The position numbers were made by a program, and so were the translations under genes. From positions 1 through 7,656 of the forward strand of contig DAOUVR010000052.1 of NCBI GenBank assembly GCA_030667555.1: DNA of 7,656 bases, read 5' to 3'. Under the pieces are notes generated by a model that was given only the letters and a program-made list of their open reading frames with translations, had not been told where the DNA came from and ran no database searches. Numbering within the stretch: position 1 is the first letter of the stretch; each line of letters opens with the position of its first letter. Origin of the DNA: Dehalococcoidia bacterium (GTDB lineage: Bacteria; Chloroflexota; Dehalococcoidia; E44-bin15). Shown piece by piece: positions 4,222 through 7,656 of the stretch.

Positions 4222-6642
4222 ATGAGGCAGGATAGATTTACCGAACAGGCACAAGAAGCACTGGCTCTCTCGCAGCAGTTGGTGCACGAATACAAACACA
4301 GCCAGTGGGATATAGAGCATATTCTACTCGCTCTGCTCAGGCAGGAGAAAGGCCTGGCAGGCGAGATACTAAGAAAGCTCGGGGTTAATCCTGATGAGGT
4401 GCGAAGCCGCGTTGAGGATTCTTTAGAGAAGACGCCCAAAGTGGCCTATGAAGGCGCGACGTTCTATGCCACGCCACGCACGGTGCGTCTCCTGGGGAAT
4501 GCCTCCGAGGAGGCGGATAGGCTGAAGGATGAGTTCATCGGCACCGAGCATATCCTGGTTGCAATGGCCAGCGAGCGGGACGGCGAGGCTGCCCGCATAC
4601 TTGGTGACTTTGGCATCGACCAGGAGAAGGTCTACCGTGCCCTCCAGGACATCCGAGGAGGACACCGGGTGACCGACCCCAGGGCAGAGACTAAATACGG
4701 CGCTTTGGAGAAGTACAGTCGCGATCTCACCATGCTAGCCCGCGAGGGTAAGCTGGACCCAGTTATCGGGCGAGAGGACGAGATAAAAAGGGTGATGCAG
4801 ATCCTCACCAGACGCACCAAGAATAACCCGGTTGTCATCGGTGATGCCGGGGTGGGCAAGACCGCCATCGTAGAGGGTTTGGCCCAAAAGATCGTGGCCG
4901 ATGATGTGCCCAATTCTCTCAAAGGTAAAAGAGTGATAGCCCTTGATATGGGGGCACTGGTGGCTGGCTCGAAGTTCCGCGGCGAATTTGAGGAGCGCCT
5001 TAAGGCGGTGATGGATGAGATCCGTGAGGCTCAAGGTGAGGTCATTCTCTTTATCGATGAGATGCACACCGTTGTAGGCGCTGGAGCTGCTGAGGGCGCC
5101 ATCGACGCCAGTAATATGCTCAAGCCAGCCCTATCCCGCGGCGAACTCCAGTGCGTGGGGGCGACAACATTGGACGAGTATCGGGAGCATATCGAAAAGG
5201 ACGCCGCACTGGAGCGGAGGCTGCAACCTGTTTATATCGGCGAACCGAGCGTTGATGCTACCATCGAGATACTCCGCGGGCTGCGACCCAGATATGAGGC
5301 TCACCACAAGATACAGATCACCGACTCCGCCCTTGAGGCTGCTGCCAAGCTGAGCCAGAGGTACATCTCGGAACGTTTTCTCCCTGATAAAGCAGTGGAC
5401 CTTATCGACGAGGCTGCATCAAAGCTCAGGATCGATACCGAGAGCGCCCCTGCTGAGGTAAAGGAGCTGGAAAAGCAGGTGCAACAACTTGTCGATGAGG
5501 AGGAAGCGGCATCGCAGCGGAGGGAGTATGAGCGCGCTGCCCAACTTAAAGTCGAGCGGTTCCGCCTCGAGGAGGAGTACAGCCTGGCGAAAAGCAATTG
5601 GCTCCAGAAGGAAAAGATCGACGGTATGGTCGATGAGGAGAACATCGCCGAGCTGGTCTCCACATGGACGGGCGTTCCTGTATCCCGCATGATGGAGGAG
5701 GAAACAGAGAAGCTATTACATATGGAGGAGCGCATTCATGACAGGATCATCGGCCAGGACAATGCCGTCAGGGTTGTGTCTGAGGCCCTCAGGCGGGCGA
5801 GAGCCGGCTTAAAGGACCCCAAGAGACCCATTGGCAGCTTCATCTTCCTGTGACCGACCGGCGTGGGCAAGACGGAGCTGGCTCGCGCGCTGGCTGAGTT
5901 CCTGTTCGACGACGAAGAGGCCATGGTAAGGCTCGACATGTCCGAGTACATGGAGAAGCACACCGTTTCCCGGCTTATTGGAGCGCCACCGGGCTACATC
6001 GGCTATGAGGAAGGAGGACAGCTCACCGAGACGGTGAGGCGCCGACCCTTCAAGGTGATCCTTTTTGACGAGGTGGAGAAGGCGCACCCCGATGTGTTCA
6101 ATATCCTGCTCCAGATACTCGAGGATGGCAGGCTGACCGATGGCCATGGCAGGACGGTCGACTTCAAGAACACTGTGGTAATCATGACCTCCAACCTGGG
6201 CACCGAGGAGTTTCAGCGCCAATCATTGGGCTTCTCTCAGGAGACCAAGGGTGAAAAGCAGCGGCTAAAGGGCGCCATAGATGATGCATTGAAGAAGACC
6301 TTCCGTCCCGAGTTTCTCAACCGTATGGATGAGATCGTTATCTTCGAGTCCCTCACCGAGGAGCAGATCAAAGAGATAGTAGACTTGATGATAAAGGACG
6401 TGCAGAAGAGGCTTGTTGACAGGAAGATAACAGTAGAGCTGACTGAAGAGGCGAAGGTTCAACTGGCAAAAGAGGGCTTCGACCCCGTTTTTGGGGCACG
6501 CCCATTGCGCCGCACCATACAGCGCCAAGTGGAGAACCCCCTGTCTAAGAGAATCCTACAGGGTGAGTTTAAGGAGGGAGACCGCGTCCAGGTCGACGCG
6601 GGAAGCGATGGTTTCACCTTCACCACTGACTCGCTTAAATAG
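4222..6642 (+). CDS. clpC: ClpC-type AAA+ unfoldase, interrupted by an in-frame TGA at codon 544
   Basis: The product is the ATPase that unfolds substrates and feeds them to ClpP. Across the whole frame there are 805 residues plus one internal stop, close to the usual ClpC length of about 810. The N domain (1-145) holds two Clp-N repeats. D1 has Walker A GDAGVGKT (207-214) and Walker B ILFIDE with D279 and E280. A short middle domain (about 415-470) includes the UVR-like REYERAAQLK, which is ClpC-sized and much shorter than the ClpB coiled coil. D2 has PTGVGKT (545-551), Walker B ILFDE with D616 and E617, the LGF tripeptide (669-671) where the ClpP-docking loop lies, and FRPEFLNRMDEI. The TGA (5851-5853) replaces the first glycine of the D2 Walker A. 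Translation would otherwise end after 543 residues, losing D2. GGAGGG (4211-4216) precedes ATG 4222 by 5 bases. The final stop is TAG at 6640-6642. The conserved sequence on both sides argues against an old pseudogene. Confidence 0.85.
5851..5853 (+). other. In-frame TGA in clpC at the D2 Walker A glycine
   Basis: The frame reads SFIFL, TGA, PTGVGKTELARAL. AAA+ Clp proteins nearly always have glycine here (GPTGVGKT), so GGA changed to TGA by one transversion explains the stop with no frameshift. The next in-frame GTG (5863) lies inside the Walker A motif, so a separate functional D2 polypeptide is not expected. Confidence 0.9.
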
Positions 6643-6696
6643 ATGAGTGGTTCTTCCCGTGAATGCCAGGCTTGTCTTGAACTATGTGCCCGTTCC

Positions 6697-6736
6697 AGTA
6701 GGGGCGTCCTTCTAAGAAGGATTGAACGCCCCTACT
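6697..6736. repeat. Long stem-loop downstream of clpC
   Basis: AGTAGGGGCGT (6697-6707) pairs perfectly with ACGCCCCTACT (6726-6736), an 11-bp outer arm. Inside it, CCTTC and GAAGG (6708-6712, 6716-6720) form a second short stem around a TAA loop, separated from the outer arm by a few unpaired bases. GTAGGGGCG-type arms are a common form of dispersed intergenic repeat. There is no T-run after it (ACGTTATAG follows), so it is not a textbook intrinsic terminator. It could still block or end clpC transcription or protect the message end. Confidence 0.6.
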
Positions 6737-6759
6737 ACGTTATAGATATCAGGTAAAAT

Positions 6760-6806
6760 CCAGAGGGCAATTCCCTCTGGCGGGAACTCGGGGTGTCCCC
6801 CAGAGG
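6760..6806. repeat. CCAGAGG palindrome pair downstream of clpC
   Basis: CCAGAGGG (6760-6767) and CCCTCTGG (6773-6780) form a perfect 8-bp stem with a 5-base loop. A third copy of the motif, CCAGAGG (6800-6806), can pair instead with the second arm (6774-6780), enclosing a GGGG-TGT-CCCC mini-hairpin (6790-6800). Two mutually exclusive stems are therefore possible. With no gene close enough downstream to be switched, a dispersed repeat is more likely than an attenuator. Confidence 0.5.
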
Positions 6807-6911
6807 TACATTTCAACGCAGGTAGGCAGGTTACAATGATAGAGATGCTGCGAAGCATGCATAATAGGTGACGTGTGCGATATTACCAATCATATGAATG
6901 AGTAGAACCAC

Positions 6912-6938
6912 TTGACTTCGCTGGCTGTTTCCTATAGT
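6912..6938 (+). promoter_or_regulatory. Weak candidate promoter for the VTT-domain gene
   Basis: TTGACT (6912-6917) and TATAGT (6933-6938) are each one base off consensus, but the spacer is only 15 bases, shorter than optimal. A start near 6945 would give a leader of about 11 bases containing GGAAAGG ahead of ATG 6956. Confidence 0.3.
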
Positions 6939-6955
6939 TTTGCAATGGAAAGGTA

Positions 6956-7609
6956 ATGGGAAACAAGGAAAACGAAAAACCCAATGACGGGGGCGCCATC
7001 GAGACCGTCTCGTCCGATGTGCCCTCTTCGGGCGAAGTGAGGGCCGTACAGGCGAAGGCGCGGCGTTGGACCAAGCAGCATTGGATAAGTCTCTTAATCA
7101 TAGTAGGTATCGCCGTCGTCTTCGTAATAGTATTCTTCATCAGCAAAGCGCTAGGCGACGCCTGGCTTTACGGCTACTTCGGCATTTTTTTGATCAGCCT
7201 TATGGCTAGTGCCACTCTCATTATACCCATACCTGCCTTGCCAGTGGTATTCGTCATGGGTGCGATATTAAATCCCTGGCTTGTAGGACTGATGGTGGGA
7301 TTAGCCGAGCCGATAGGCGAGTTAACTGGTTACATGGCAGGCTATAGCGGGAAGGTGACGTTGCAGAACAGGAAATTCTACCCTAAGCTGGAGCACTGGA
7401 TGCAGCGACGAGGCCCTCTGCTTCTTTTCGGTTTCTCCGCATTACCGAACCCTTTCACCGATGTCGCAGGTGTAGCTGCCGGGGCGATTCGCTACCCGAT
7501 TTGGAAATTCCTCATGTGGATGCTGGTGGGCAAGATGTTCAAAGGACTGCTTGTGGCCTTCGCTGGATACTGGACGCTGCGCCTGTTGGTACAGCACCTC
7601 ATCGGATAG
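6956..7609 (+). CDS. VTT-domain (DedA/SNARE-associated-like) inner-membrane protein
   Basis: This 217-residue membrane protein starts with a charged, probably cytoplasmic tail of about 42 residues (no signal peptide) that ends in KARRWTKQH. The first membrane helix is about 43-65. Hydrophobic segments at about 71-92 and 95-118, the AEPIGELTGYMAGYSG turn (117-132), the amphipathic linker KFYPKLEHWMQRRG, the SALPNPFTDVAGVAAGAIRYPIWKF segment (161-185) and a last helix (about 187-214) form the VTT/DedA fold. The family is linked to lipid scrambling or flipping and membrane homeostasis; the substrate here is unknown. The start is ATG 6956, with GGAAAGG (6947-6953) only two bases away, so initiation may be inefficient. 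The stop is TAG at 7607-7609. It is separated from clpC by hairpins and probably has its own promoter. The remaining 47 bases of the window hold nothing recognisable. Confidence 0.75.
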   Translation: MGNKENEKPNDGGAIETVSSDVPSSGEVRAVQAKARRWTKQHWISLLIIVGIAVVFVIVFFISKALGDAWLYGYFGIFLISLMASATLIIPIPALPVVFVMGAILNPWLVGLMVGLAEPIGELTGYMAGYSGKVTLQNRKFYPKLEHWMQRRGPLLLFGFSALPNPFTDVAGVAAGAIRYPIWKFLMWMLVGKMFKGLLVAFAGYWTLRLLVQHLIG

Positions 7610-7656
7610 TGTGCTAGCCTCGCAGAATGAGGTGCCACTAACCATACGAAAGAGTA

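Larger units (their letters stand above)
6643..6955. other. Gene-free spacer after clpC
   Basis: In this 313-base stretch I see no credible coding frame, tRNA or riboswitch. It holds the two hairpin blocks listed separately (6697-6736 and 6760-6806), a weak 5-bp hairpin ATGCT/AGCAT (6845-6858), and a possible promoter at 6912-6938 for the following gene. An 11-codon frame at 6837 has nothing to support it. Confidence 0.6.

Noticed and set aside
5851..5853. TGA read as glycine, as in the SR1/Gracilibacteria code, or as selenocysteine
   Set aside because: Glycine would fit the position, but dnaJ ends with a TGA inside a normal ATGA overlap, and no other gene has an internal TGA. The moderate-to-high GC also does not suit those lineages. 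No selenocysteine would be expected at a Walker A glycine, and I saw no obvious SECIS-like stem directly after it.
5863..6642. Separate small ATPase gene starting at GTG 5863
   Set aside because: The GTG lies within the D2 Walker A motif, has no ribosome-binding site, and the sequence simply continues clpC in the same frame.
6837..6872. 11-codon frame MIEMLRSMHNR
   Set aside because: It has no ribosome-binding site and no context; chance occurrence is sufficient.

Overview
The window looks like chromosomal DNA from a free-living bacterium of moderate to slightly high GC. The best guess is a Chloroflexota lineage near the Dehalococcoidia. That guess rests on the dnaJ-hspR-clpC gene order, the intergenic palindromes of the TTCGACA(A/G)GCTC type, and the general protein style. 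It is an inference from pattern memory, not a measured phylogeny.

Left end (1-948, + strand): the 3' end of an acyl-CoA synthetase (NDP-forming)-like or CoA-ligase-domain gene is followed after 27 bases by a NudL-type Nudix hydrolase, a likely CoA pyrophosphatase. Both point to CoA or acyl-CoA metabolism. A 12-TM MFS transporter of the oxalate/formate or monocarboxylate type follows convergently on the - strand (986-2320).

Middle (2321-2895): a gene-free stretch with two parts. From about 2410 to 2674 there are eight short inverted repeats, partly framed by an inverted pair of TTCGACA-type motifs. From 2685 to 2895 lies a compact divergent control region. Rightward, a near-consensus promoter with an overlapping TTGAC-N6-GTCAA palindrome drives dnaJ. 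Leftward, a promoter and a perfect Shine-Dalgarno lead into only 14 codons (MNLVRWEPFRERLF, then stop), which look like the first residues of an Hsp20 small heat-shock protein whose body is gone.

Heat-shock operon (2896-6642, + strand): a CbpA-like DnaJ with a reduced, single-site zinc hairpin; an HspR-type MerR repressor overlapping it by 4 bases (ATGA); and a ClpC-type AAA+ unfoldase 19 bases downstream. The clpC frame is complete over 806 sense and stop codons, apart from one in-frame TGA at codon 544. This TGA sits exactly where the first glycine of the second Walker A motif (GPTGVGKT) belongs, and sequence on both sides is well conserved. It is a single-base GGA-to-TGA type change: a very recent nonsense mutation, a sequencing or assembly error, or (least likely) recoding. 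It is the most striking observation here.

Right end (6643-7656): a 313-base spacer with strong hairpins just after clpC, then a DedA/VTT-family membrane protein (6956-7609). How the parts work together: HspR probably represses the operon that encodes it together with its co-chaperone and protease partner. The lost divergent hsp20 would have been part of the same stress regulon. I see no convincing entirely new system; the unusual items are the clpC stop, the hsp20 remnant, the one-zinc DnaJ and the palindrome clusters.
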